From NCBI GenBank assembly GCA_002946415.1, contig NJPS01000032.1, forward strand, positions 372,001 through 436,000: DNA of 64,000 bases, written 5' to 3'. Position 1 is the stretch's first letter. Each line of letters starts with the position of its first letter. The position numbers and the translations under genes are program-made. The notes below the pieces were generated by a model. The model searched no databases. It saw nothing but the letters and a program-made list of their open reading frames with translations, and had not been told where the DNA came from. The stretch comes from Rutstroemia sp. NJR-2017a BVV2. Its lineage: Eukaryota > Ascomycota > Leotiomycetes > Helotiales > Rutstroemiaceae. This document shows positions 35,526 through 47,163 of this stretch, piece after piece.

Positions 35526-37476
35526 ATGTCTTCTCTCAGAGCATCGAGAGTGCTTGCCAACCTTCCAAAGAGGTCAATTAGACAAACATGCCTAAGAACG
35601 ACCTCCATCCCTTCCCGCCGGATGGTTTCAACCTACTGTCCACCATCCCAAGCAAAAGCTATTTCCGTCATCCCTACGAACATCGACACCTCTTCTGAAG
35701 AATACACACAAAATCTCTCCCAAATGCAACCCATTATTGACCACCTGTCCACACTCACCGCCAGAATCCAGCAAGGTGGGCGAGCCAAAGCACGTGAAAA
35801 ACACATTGCACGCAACAAGATGCTCCCGAGAGATCGAGTTACTGCACTAATCGATCCGGGTACTTCCTTCTTAGAACTAAGTCCATTGGCGGGACACGAG
35901 CTCTATCCAAACACGGAAGTACCCGCTGGCGGAATCATCACCGGTGTGGGTGTTATTGAGGGGGTTACGTGTATGGTGGTTGCGAATGACAGTACGGTTA
36001 AGGGTGGAACTTACTTTCCAATTACTGTGAAGAAGCATTTGAGAGCACAGGAGATTGCGAAGGAGAATAACTTACCGTGGGTTCATTTCTTATTCGTAAG
36101 CTTCACTGCGTCAGGAGGTTGAAGTATCAACGTTTACCTAGCCAGCCCTTTCTATCACACGAATTCCATCGCAGTAGCACTACCAAGATGCTGACAATCC
36201 ATAGCTGTGTCTACCTAGTAGACTCCGGTGGAGCTAATCTGCCACATCAAGCAGATGTCTTCCCAGACAGAGAGCATTTTGGTCGGATATTCTTCAACCA
36301 GGCAAGAATGAGCTCCATGGGAATCCCACAAATAGCCGTGGTAATGGGCCCATGTACGGCAGGCGGTGCATACGTACCAGCAATGTCCGACGAAAGTATC
36401 ATCGTAGGTGGTCAAGGTCACATTTTTCTAGCGGGACCTCCTCTAGTCAAAGCTGCAACCGGTGAAGAAGTAACCCACGAAGAGCTTGGCGGTGGTTCAA
36501 TGCACAGCTCCGTATCCGGCGTAACAGATTACCTAGCAATAGATGACGCCCACGCAATCGTGCTCGCCCGCCGATCCATCAGTAACCTCAACTGGCCCAA
36601 AAAATCCTTTCCCGCACCAGCCACCTACGAAGAACCCCTATACGACCCCTCTGAACTAACCGGCATAGCAACAACCAATCTGCGAAAGCCTCTCCCTATC
36701 CACGAAATTATCGCTCGCATCGTCGACGGCAGCGTCTTCTCCGAATTCAAACGCGACTACGGCACCACGCTCGTCACAGGCTTCGCAACCATCTACGGCC
36801 ACAAAGTAGGCATCATCGCCAACAACGGGATTCTCTTCTCCACCTCCTCCCTCAAAGGCGCCCACTTCATCGAACTCTGCACGCAACGCAACATCCCCCT
36901 CATCTTCCTCCAAAACATCAGCGGGTTCATGGTCGGCTCAGACGCAGAACGTGAAGGCATCGCCAAGAACGGAGCGAAACTCGTAACCGCAGTAGCCTGC
37001 GCCAACGTGCCCAAATTCACCGTGGTGGTAGGCGCTAGCTACGGAGCGGGCAACTACGGTATGTGTGGACGGGCATACAGTCCACGCTTCTTGTACATGT
37101 GGCCGAACGCCAGGATTGGCGTTATGGGGAGTGGACAGCTGACTGCTGTTATGGAAACGGTGGGGACGAATGTAGATGAGGGGTTGAGGGATAGGATCGA
37201 GAGTGAGAGTGAGGCTGTCTTCTCGAGTGCTAGGTTATGGGTATGTTTTCTCTGCTTTTCTTGGCTTCTCCGCTGCTCCAATTATCTTCTCTTTTCTTGT
37301 CCTCTGCCCTCCTCAAATACTTTCCCAAACAGCAAAGACATACTAACCCACACACCTAGGACGATGGCGTAATTCCACCAAGCCAAACGCGCAGAGTTCT
37401 AGGCCTAAGTTTGATGGCCGCACTGGGCGGAAAGAACGAGGCCGCCGATACGAAATTCGGCGTCTTTAGGATGTAA
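35526..37476 (+). CDS. mccB: 3-Methylcrotonoyl-CoA carboxylase, beta (carboxyltransferase) subunit
   Basis: Three exons: 35526-36076, 36205-37240 and 37360-37476; 567 residues. It transfers CO2 from biotin on the alpha subunit to 3-methylcrotonyl-CoA, the step after isovaleryl-CoA dehydrogenase. The N-terminus is a mitochondrial presequence (Arg/Ser-rich). The carboxyltransferase core is intact: [46 protein letters not shown] and [14 protein letters not shown]. The biotin-carboxylating alpha subunit is not in this window. The first intron joins NNLP to CVYLVDSG; the last rebuilds [20 protein letters not shown]. Confidence 0.95.
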
Positions 37477-38180
37477 AGTAGTGTAGGAAGCATAAATCAG
37501 ATGAAGCGAATCAATTTGAAGAAAGTGACCTGTCTGATTTAGTCTAGGGTTCCATTGTATGCTAACCAATACTTGCTCGGCTGAAGCTGCGCCGTTTTGT
37601 TGAGCATCTTGGGATATCCCAGGAGCCTGGGTATGGAATTATGGAGTGCAGCCCGGAGAGGGAGGGTAGAGGGATAGGTAAACTAGCCGCAGAATGATAT
37701 GATAGGAGAGGATACCTAAATTGATGTAATTTCATAACCTCATCCGAACGTCCTAGCCTACTCTCCACCCCTCCAGCTACATTTCACATCGCCAACTGAG
37801 GAAAGCTAATTGCATTGTTATTGTGGCAAAATTAAGAACGCTGTTGAAGTTTTGCTATTCATGGTAATGTGTGCTGTACTGTGCTGTGCTGTACTCGCCA
37901 ATCTCCGCTATCCTATCTACCCTAGGCAACTCTAATAGGTCTGTTCTACCCATCTTATGTTCAGTCTGTCCTTGGCTCTGTCTGTCTGGTCGTCTATGTA
38001 TCTAATATGTACAATATATGCGATGGCAAGTTGCCATTCTATGAACTTAGAACAAGGTTCCCTTGATCTTCCGTATAGCCGCGCCAACGAGATGTATCCA
38101 TGTTCCCAGGTGCCCGCTAAATTCAACACCACTAACTTACAGCCTCATCACTTCATTCAATCATCAAAGAGAGTACGAAC
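37477..38180. other. Convergent intergenic region
   Basis: This is the tail-to-tail gap between MCC beta and the lipase gene. It includes a short GTGCTGTACT-type repeat near 37870-37896. No gene was seen. Confidence 0.5.
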
Positions 38181-40461
38181 TCATTTCTTCCTCCTCAAGG
38201 ATCCTCCAAAGCCAAACCCTTTATTAGTTCCCTCCCCGCCACTTATCTTTCTCTTCCCACTTCCATTTTCATCCGAGCTTGTGACACTTCCCCTGATACC
38301 CTCAGCGCTACTAAGAAGTCCTCCAACGGCTCGACCTACACCTACGCTGATCCCAACGGGACTGATACTAGACCTGCCGTTTCCGGTCTCGAAGGATAGA
38401 TTACTTCCAATACTGGAACTTCTCATACTTCTCCTGAAATGAGTTGGCGTCTGAGTATCCCCTGGCGTTTGATTATGCGATGGCACAGATGATGTGATAG
38501 GAACTCGAGACGGTGTTGTTGGTGCTTGCGCAGTTGCTTTTTCCTCTTCGTCTTGAGCTGCATGTTTAGAATTAGGAGTAGGCGCAGGTAGCAATTTAGG
38601 GACCTGAGGGTCGCTTTCCGCAGAGTCATCGGCGTAGGGAAGTTGTTGGAGTTTGACGCGTTTCCTCGCTGTGTTGTCGCTATAAACACTACTAGTATTC
38701 TCAGGGTTCATGAGAATTAGGTCTCCTGGAGACTCGTCGCCTTTGAGTAGAGTGGTAGTGGCGGGCTCTGCGTCCATGAGACTTCCGCTAAGAGTTGGGC
38801 TGCTACTGTCTTCTTCACTCATGTAGCTCAGCACCCTGCTATTGTTGATTCCAGTCCGTATAGAGTTGTGGCGGGCTCGCCTATAGCTCTCATATTCTTC
38901 TTTCGAATGCTCAGCGTCGCAAAAAGATTCCAAAGCATCGAACACGTGAGGGAAAACAAGGGTATCGACTTCTCGCGCCCATAGAAAATCTAGATGCTCA
39001 TAGTGAGGGATCTCGGTGGCCATGGTGTGTGCGGGGAGTTCCTTCAGCATAACGTCGATATCAACCAGAGAGTCGCTGCCTCCATATACGAGCACGATTG
39101 GAGTCTTAATGTTGCGGGTTGGAAATTTGGCCACTTTGGTGTACTTCGATACACTTCCTAAGGAGATCACCGGTTGAACATCGTCATCGTACATCTGAAA
39201 GGACTTCGTGCGGATAATCTGGAACCAGTGAACGACCGATTTGGTGCTAGTAAAAGAGTACAGATGAGGATATGCTGCCAGCTTTTGCGATGTGGAGATA
39301 TTTCTTGCGCGCCATCCGAAGAGGAATGAGAGACCCATATCAATTAGCCGAACGAAGATTGGAGGATACAGAATCGATTGCCACATAGTAGCAGAAGAAA
39401 GAATCGACCTTCTGCCGAAAAGAAGGAATAGCACCTGTGGTGAAGCCTTCACGAGGGCGTCCACTATTCCGTTGGAAAGACCTGCTGGAGACATTGCTGG
39501 AGCGAGAGCAATGAATACGTTGATCTGATCGTTAAGTTTTGGATGGACAGCCAATGTCGCAAAAGCCTGGGCCGTGCCTTGAGAAAATCCAATGTAGGAC
39601 AACGACGGCGCCGAGGTTGTTTCGAGAATATATTGAATAGTGTCTGGAATGTCGTGGAAAGCGAACTCGTCCATTGAGAAGTCCCAAAAAGGAATATCCA
39701 TTGGCGAGTGGTGTACAGATTTCTTGGAATACTTGTTTCCGCGATTGTTTCCAAGCTAGAAATTGTCAGTTGGCGGCATGAGCAAGCTCAAGGGAAGCAA
39801 CACCTACCCAAACATCGTAACCCTTCTCCACCAGAGTGAAGGGTAAACATCTTTGTTCATCTGTCAGACAAACCCACACCTCACTGTTCATGAGCAAGCC
39901 GTGATGTAGATATACAACATTTTTCTTGATGCTGTTGGGCCCGCTATTGACTTTCTGGTCTTCCTCTCCTTTCCTCCAACCGAGTCGGTGTATGCCTAGT
40001 AGATATCCATCTCCTGTTTGTACAACATGTTCTTCGGCATAATACCCAGCAAGGGCGCACAGGTCCACAAAGTCGGAGGCATTCCGTATCGAAGTTGATA
40101 CATCTGTATTATTCTTAGCAGTCGAACATTATATTTGTCGTAGAGCACCAACCTTGTTTGCGAATCGCGGATTTCTTCGCTGCCGCAGTTGTGTATCTGT
40201 TGAATACCCTCCTCGATGCTCGATAGAATAAAGATATGATCGTTGAAGCTGTAATCACATTAGTCTATGCCAATGAATTTGATGGGTGCCGCATACGAAG
40301 CGCAAGTGTAAGGATCCTTATCAATGCTTCGAGTCCAACAAGGAAAAACGAACTGATCAAAGCCAAGTACTCGCTCCTATCACCCAGATTAGCCACTGGA
40401 TCCCTTCTGCGTTCGTATAATCAACTCACGAATTCAAACGGCCGATGAAAGGAATATACAT
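38181..40461 (-). CDS. Membrane-anchored acid lipase / steryl ester hydrolase (TGL1/YEH type)
   Basis: Five exons: 40461-40430, 40376-40297, 40248-40153, 40103-39808 and 39755-38181; 692 residues, all phases consistent. Residues about 15-45 form a hydrophobic N-terminal anchor. An AB-hydrolase lipase domain follows: VVQTGDGYLLGIHR, LHHGLLMNSEVW and LGNNRGNKYSKKSVHHSP. The nucleophile is Ser226 in GFSQG, the acid is the Asp in YGGSDSLVD and the base is the His in HYEHLDFLWA. This is the order of lysosomal acid lipase and yeast Tgl1/Yeh1/Yeh2, which hydrolyse steryl esters at lipid droplets or the plasma membrane. About 240 C-terminal residues are low complexity (Ser/Pro/Thr, then Gly/Lys), probably disordered and phosphorylated. 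Confidence 0.88.
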
Positions 40462-41138
40462 GTTGGCGACCAACCTCCGTCGAGGGTTTCGTTGTGCGGT
40501 GAGGGTATCCCAAGGTCTACACCATCAGGGTGATTGCGATTGCGGTCGTTGTTTAACAAAGAAACAATTTAAGTATCTGAACTCCTGCAGATCTAGCGTT
40601 ATTTCCTATTTGAATAGGGGTCCGAACCAATGAAGCTGTTGACGTGGACAAAAATTTAGAGCGAGATGCACGTATAATCCAATCGCTGCACACCGTATTG
40701 TCGTCGCATCCACATTCACATGCCAAACGTGCACTTGTGCCTCTGCGAACGCCTCACTTTTTGCGGTTGTCGACGATGACTTGAAGGAAACTGCCAGTTA
40801 CGAAGCGCAATTGAATTGAATGAGTATTCTTGTAGAGTGCAGTGTACATCTTGGATCTAGACGTCACTGTCAATCTTGATGATGTTAGTTACTTGCTAGG
40901 CAAGTGCTCCAGTGATTGGTAACCTTACCAAACAAAAGGTTAAAAGCTCAACTCGGTTAACCTTAAACTTCGGCTCTCGATTGCTGCGATGGAAAATAGC
41001 TTGTCCCTGTGGACATAATGCTTTACTCGCATTGTTGCATATCACAAAGCTACTACTTACTGTTGATATTTTAATACCTACCTCGTTTGAAACTCAAGTG
41101 TAAACTGCACTCAGAGCACCGTCCATTGAGAGTCCATC
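40462..41138. other. Divergent intergenic region
   Basis: It holds the promoters of the lipase (left) and PET191 (right). No gene or strong motif was recognised. Confidence 0.5.
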
Positions 41139-41572
41139 ATGCCGAGCTCCTGCAAAGACATCAGTCAGTTCGAGCCCCTCCATCCCCCGACCCACCTTCT
41201 AACAACCTCCTCACAGGAGCTGCGCTGGCGCAATGCCTCCAAGAATCCGACTGTGTCATGATCTATCGCAACAAGCCATCCGATTGTCTACGCTCGCCTC
41301 TCCTCGAAACCATGCCTACCAAGTGCCAGCAGCTGAAGAAAGGTTACGGCGAATGCAAACGCGGAATGGTCGACATGCGCAAACGGTTCCGCGGAAACCA
41401 GCCGATCTCCGTCAGCAAAGAGCTCGAAGGAGGGGGCGAAAGGAATACTGGCGGGCACATGCTGTATGCGGGGAAACCAGCATTTGACAGCGGAGTCAAG
41501 GAGACAAGTGGGAATGAGCCTGAGGAAAGAGATTGGAGGGAGCTGGAAAATGAGAAATACAGAAAAGAGTGA
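41139..41572 (+). CDS. pet191: Cytochrome c oxidase assembly protein PET191 (COA5)
   Basis: Two exons: 41139-41163 (25 nt) and 41217-41572; 126 residues. After splicing the N-terminus reads MPSSCKDIRAALAQC. Cysteines lie at about 5, 15, 21, 32, 45 and 55, giving C-x9-C and C-x10-C pairs typical of twin-Cx9C proteins of the mitochondrial intermembrane space (Mia40 substrates). The segment KPSDCLRSPLLETMPTKCQQLKKGYGECKRGMVDMRKRFRGN is conserved in the family. PET191 is needed for assembly of respiratory complex IV. The fungal C-terminal extension after residue about 75 is polar and variable. The donor is GTCAGT, not the commoner GTAAGT, but frame and family both require it. Confidence 0.92.
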
Positions 41573-42787
41573 TGTGTCTACGAGGCAGCCTCTAGTATAA
41601 GGATATTGAGGCAAGCCCACCATGATCTTTGGGCAATGGGATGAGAGGACTGCATGAAATGGCGTTGGTGGTTGTGTTTCAAAAGCGATATCGGAATCTG
41701 CTGTATAACAAACATCGAGAAGATGTAAGAAAATAATACCACTCAAGTCACGACAAGCCTCGCATAAGACCATATCAATGCGACAGTATATTAGCCATCG
41801 ACAACACACGTCTATGACCTCTATATTCAAACCCCGGATTCGGAAGATGTTGTACCGCGGGTTGTCGTAGCCGTGATAACCGCTGGATGAAAGTTTATAT
41901 ATCGAGGGGTTATCCACGTACTTCGAAGAAAGTTTACGGCTTCCGAGTTCCAACGCCCACCGGCAGCCATCGTGCAGAAAATTAGGCTCCAATGCAATGC
42001 AACGTTAGGATGGATGCTTCCACGGAGAAGTCCATATGCAGAAGCTTTTCCGGTGTGACTGACTACCAAAACCACTCCAGGGTCTTCAAATCCCGCACAC
42101 ATTTATGAGAGAGTTTATTCGGCAGTTCGGCATGCTCGGTATCATCGACCGAAGTTCGTTCAAGCACCAATACAATGGCTCCAAATCCTGCAACTGCAAG
42201 GTGTAAGACCCGACATAGGTGGCTGATGACGGCCCGTATTTGTTATCCTTTCTGGGAATAGCGTTGGTGCATGTAAGAGCTCTACTACAGGATCTCGATT
42301 TCGGTCTACTAAAGTATAAGTCTGGAAGGGACTTTGTTTGGACGTATTCGGTATTCTGTGATGCCTGATGTCATGTTCTGATCTTATTGAATGTGCGACG
42401 GAAGAGTGCGGAGCTCTCGTTATGACTATGCATCTGCCTGGGAGTGACTTTTTTCCAGGCCTGCAGATTGGTGTTCTCGCCTCAAGCCTCGTTGAAAATA
42501 GGGGCGTACGTTGAGGCTTACGTAGATGGAGGTTGCAAAAGTCAAGTAGTGTTCTTCATTATCCATTATCTATCTTCGTAGCAGTGTTGCTTAGAGAAAG
42601 TTCTCCTGTTTCAAAACTCCCATCGGTCTTACGACCACTGTGCTTTCAATCCCTGAATAGCTTTATCTTTTCCATCCCGCCCCATCCCATGCCAAACACC
42701 TGATGACGAACAGCCATCTATCAACCAAACGGATATTACAGTCAAACTCCGTAGTCCGCAAAATATACAATAAGAAACGATTTTGTG
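41573..42787. other. Convergent intergenic region (1.2 kb)
   Basis: This is the tail-to-tail gap between PET191 and the bZIP gene. Several frames stay open for 80-230 codons, but none shows protein-like features. Nothing was recognised. Confidence 0.45.
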
Positions 42788-43632
42788 TTACTCCAGTCCA
42801 GTGGTCATGTTGAACTGGCCCATGGTACCAGAATCGCCCATCCAACTACTAATCACCTCGCTGTTCGCCACCGAGTTCTCCCTATGTACCTGCTCGAATC
42901 GCCCAAGCAGGTCTTGGTAAGCATCGCTGAGGCTATGCAGCTCACTGCTGAGCATCTTGACCTGTTCTTCTAGCCTCATACGCTCGTTCGCCTGCCGCTT
43001 CCGAAAGTTCCTTTGCGAGACTCGGTTTTGCACCAGACGTCGCTGTAGATAGTTAGCAAACCTGTAGATATGAAGAAAAGTGCTACGGACCATTTTCTGC
43101 GCTGGCGTCTTTTCTGATACTGAGTCTGTTGAATCATGTGATGTTTCGCGCGTGCGCACACCTTGAGCTACGGATTTCTTCTCTCGTGGTTTCCGTTGAG
43201 AGCTCCGGCTTCCTTTCTGTATGCTATTAGTCGTCTAATTCGTAGTAAACTGTGTTTGCAGCACCATGGAAAGACTTACTGTTCGCGCCAACTCTGCTTC
43301 GATCTCCTCGCCCCTCTCTGAGCTGACATCCCGATGACCCTCATCTGTGGAAATGCTCTGAGCTAGTTGCGGTGTCATAGGCATATTCATTGTAGATATA
43401 TATCTTGTGGAATATGGCGGTATAGGATAAGTGCTTCCCATCGGAGGCATCATAGAATCCATGGGCTTCAACAAGTCAGCTCAACTGCTCCAACGATATG
43501 AAGGAAGAGTAAACATACGTAGGAGTACCCCGACTCAAAATTGTCCATTCCGCTCATGTCACCCGGTAACTCTCGATCCACCGAAACTGATGACGACTGG
43601 GGCGAAAACCACATCGGTGAAGCAATTGCCAT
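42788..43632 (-). CDS. bZIP transcription factor
   Basis: Four exons: 43632-43519, 43465-43280, 43216-43091 and 43042-42788; 226 residues. The basic region RRLVQNRVSQRNFRKRQ carries the N-x7-R core (N-R-V-S-Q-R-N-F-R) and is followed by a leucine-zipper helix beginning RMRLEEQVKMLSSELHSL. The head is Met/Pro/Ser-rich and likely disordered. The third intron (43090-43043, 48 nt) has a weak GTCCGT donor but a good GCTAAC branch and CTACAG acceptor. It is a multiple of three without a stop, so retention would add 16 residues directly before the basic region. A nuclear DNA-binding role is clear from the domain; targets are unknown. Confidence 0.82.
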
Positions 43633-45069
43633 TGTTGACTTATTGTGTTTGAATCAGGCGGAGATATATGTTCAGCAAAGTAATGTAAGCGTGTAAGGAT
43701 ATTGATATCTCATACAAATAAGTAGTTATCAATCTTTGAATTTGTAATCCAGTCCCTTTCTATCTTCCATCGACGGATGTCCATCGTATATATAATAAGT
43801 AATCAAGCGGCCAAACTCACTCACCTATGACTCTACTGGCACACCACCACCATCGTCACAAAACCACTCGCACCTATCCCAGATCTATCCCGTGAATATC
43901 CCAAACCGAAAAGCATCTGTGTTCGGTACGGATAGTGCGTGGGGAACGGCTATTGCGGGCGATAAACAAGGCAACCCCTCCCCCCCAAAAAGGAACACCA
44001 CCTACCAAAAACCAACCACAAGTAGTAAGTAGCCTTTTGCAATAGGCTATCTTCCAAATACCTACAAAGTATTCCCCCACACAGCACCAGAACCTCTGCT
44101 TACATATCGCAACCCAACCCAACCACACACACCCTCGACGCGAACGCACGAAGAACGTTCCATGCAACCCCACGCGCCCCTGCAAATCATGCGCGCAAAA
44201 AGCATTCCGCCAACACCTCCGCCTTTTCCCACCTCCTCGCCGTGTCTGACACCACCAGCACAGGCATTTCCAGCGGTGAGCCAGTGAACCGGACCCCTGG
44301 CGATGGTACATCCGTGCATCCCTCGAGATGAAGTGTTCCCGCAACGCATACGCATCGATAGCTGGGTGCGCTCCGTGTTCGGTACTGCAATATGAGCCAA
44401 ACGGTCGCATTGCAGCCGACGCCTTTTTGTGTACATGTCGGTCGGGCGTGCAGGCATTATTTGGTGAGGGTGAGCGAGCACTTACCGGATTAGGTGCTTG
44501 CTCTTTTTACTTTGGTCGCAGCTCTGCAGAGGAGGGGGAAAATAATATCGATGCCTATTTCTAGGTACTTTGTAGATGGATGGAAAAATAGACAAGTTTA
44601 CACAGGATATCCATGTATTCGAGCCAGCCTGGTCCACGTTGTAAAGGACAATTAAGCTTGATAAAAGTCCTCTTCCGCATCACGGCGGATAGAGGATGCA
44701 GAGTCAGATCTCGCTGCGACACACGATTGGATACACGAATGTTACGCATGGCAAATTGGGGCTTGAGATTTCTTGAATATTTAAAGGTGCATGCATCGGC
44801 TTTCCCGCGCCTTCCGCCGGTTAACTTGTTCCTTTGATTATTAAGGTCGGATTTACGGTGTTATATACGCCATAGGTGGTGTTTCGAATCGGATCTCTAG
44901 AGCTTTCTTTTCTTTTGTAATTGGAAACAAGCCTCTTCGCCTACTTCCATCGGAGACGGCATGCTGAGCTTAGGTAAGGTGATATAGAACGAGATTGCTA
45001 ATATAGATTGGACTGCAGATGATTGTCGTTGCCTATCATAGGGTATGTCAAGCCATCGTTTCTCATCGC
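43633..45069. other. Intergenic region (1.4 kb)
   Basis: It lies between two leftward regulator genes. A 178-codon open stretch on the minus strand (43874-44410) is Cys/Trp/Arg-rich without family features and is not called. Otherwise nothing was seen. Confidence 0.45.
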
Positions 45070-47163
45070 CTAGGAAGATTGAAGAATGAGAATTGATGGC
45101 AGGGTCATGCCGTCAGAAAGTTGGTTCTCGACTGCTGCTCCCTCTGACAGTCCTAGGTAACCCAACAAGGTCACTTCAGCGATCTTCCATGTCTCAAGAC
45201 CAAAGTCTTGCAATGATAGCATTGCGTTGGCAACATACCAGGCCCTGCGATGTCTTTCTACAGTCGATCGCTCACCCCGAAGGATCACACGAGCTAGCAT
45301 TTCAATGGCTCTTCCCCATTCCGTCGTGTTATCGAGTAATCGATATTTGCAAGCTCGAAAATACTTCCCATCTAGTGGTGTGGTACTGCGGAATTCTTGT
45401 AACGCCATCCGAATATATGCAAGAGATGCCAGTCGGAAACACCTCCGTATTGTGGTTCGTACATCGTCCACAGGTTCTTCAGCGGCTGTTGCCCATCCCG
45501 TTTGCATAGCCGCTGAGCAGATGTAGCTACGAAAACTGTCCCACTGCTCCTGATATAATCCCCTAGACGCAGTATTTCTGATCACACCTGTGGCCTTTTC
45601 TAAACCATCGATCAACTTAATGAAGTCTGCGCAGAAACCATTTCTGGTTTGCATTCGGAAAACTTCGTTCTCAAAGGTCTCTGGTTCGGTCCACCCCAGT
45701 CTTGCTAACATTTCTGTTAGATTCTTGTCATATGCTGAATACGTCGGCTTTTGGAATCTTATATAAGCTCTGCATAAGTCGAGACTGTAAACGTCAATCG
45801 GTATGTTACAATCCATGCATCATTATATCAGACTCACCTTTCGATCACGAGCTGCAGTGGCCGATTATTGTTGAACGCAAGCAGACCGCCTCGAGCGCTG
45901 ACAATTTGGTCTAACCCGGCCATATGGATAGCAAAATCTTCGGGGGCGCCTGAGAGTAACTATGGGAAGCATAAAGACTTGTATTCACATTAAATTGGTG
46001 AGGGTTGGCTCACCTCGTGGCTTGTGAAGTTTGCAACAGCCCCAATGTTTCCATCAGAAATAGCCTCCTCGGGGTCGCCAAGTCTGGCATTGATCAAGCG
46101 CATCCCCTCTATCTTATGCTTTATAGCAACAGCCGGCTCTTCTCTGCCATGAAGCCGTGACATATGATGTATCGTGAAGCCCACGACCACATTATAAGGG
46201 TCAGGATCGAGTATCATAACTCTAGAAAACAGCCAACCGACACGCGCAAAGTCTACACTGGCTGCTTCTTTGTCCATACACGATGCTGTTATCCAACAAT
46301 CTTCTCATGTTAGTACATTTCTTAGAATGGGGACAGGAAATGAGAAGGGGTAAAGCCGAGTAGCTTACAGTGGTGAAGGAGCTTTCTCATTTCTGGGGTG
46401 TCGGTGAACTTGAATCTCGTGAAGGGGTCCACTTCTGCAATTGCAGTTCTGCTGAGTGGAACGATTGCATAATTGTGCGACCGAACGTGCTGGCTGATGT
46501 CCTCTTCATCAGTGCTTGATTCATGATCGGAGGTGGTAGAATATGAGGAGTCATTGGAGCTTTGTGGACTTTCGTTTATAACCAAATCCTGAAGATCGGC
46601 TCGATCATCCGAAACTAAGCTTCTCGATTGTTTGGGTCCATTTCGCCGTCCGCTTCCATGTTTCAAACCCTTCGGTCTCAAACTCATCGGTTCTTGCTTT
46701 CGACTCGCCCCTGTTTTCCCACCCGTTTGTAGCTTCTTGTCCCGCCAATACTGTCGCATAACATGGCTGCGTGCGGCACTGCGTGACCCATGATTGTCTT
46801 CTACCTGGATGAATGTGAACCCTGTCTGCAGAGGCTCAGACGTATGTCCAGTAGCTTTATTCGAAGAAAATTGTAGTTGTTGGCTATCAGCAGAGGAACC
46901 TGGGGTTGAAATCTATTAGCAAAACACATATAAGCTGGGAAGCCGCTTGGCAAATCTTGGCAAAGCATCTCATTGCTGTGCGACGAAGTGGTTCGTCGTG
47001 TTATATTTCGCGCTTCGCGCTAGAGATTGTCTCCGATGCTAGCTAATGAGTCTAACTGATAAAGATCTTTCTCCACCAGTGGGTTCGTATTAGAGTTTAA
47101 TCGTCCTGCGGGGGACTCACTATCAGATCGCTCGCCCTGTTGAGCCTCACTAGCATCGACCAT
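45070..47163 (-). CDS. Fungal-specific transcription-factor-domain protein (PF11951 type), no zinc cluster
   Basis: Five exons: 47163-47121, 46899-46369, 46285-46014, 45959-45838 and 45784-45070; 560 residues. After a short head, the segment GFTFIQVEDN...ARSHVMRQYWRDKK matches the N-terminal signature of a large ascomycete family related to 'fungal specific transcription factor domain 2'. A Ser/Asp-rich linker follows, then the helical regulatory domain (MDKEAASVDFARVGWLFSRVM, HMAGLDQIVSARGGL, RCFRLASLAYIRMALQEF). No Zn2Cys6 cluster is present in the spliced product or in the first intron (221 nt). It could act as a co-regulator, or the family may have lost DNA binding; both are inference. 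Confidence 0.78.

Noticed and set aside
41288..41992. 234-codon minus-strand frame overlapping PET191
   Set aside because: Its 3' part is the antisense shadow of the PET191 exon and the rest has no family features.
43874..44410. 178-codon minus-strand frame rich in Cys, Trp and Arg
   Set aside because: Composition follows local base bias; no signal peptide, domain or splice continuity was seen.
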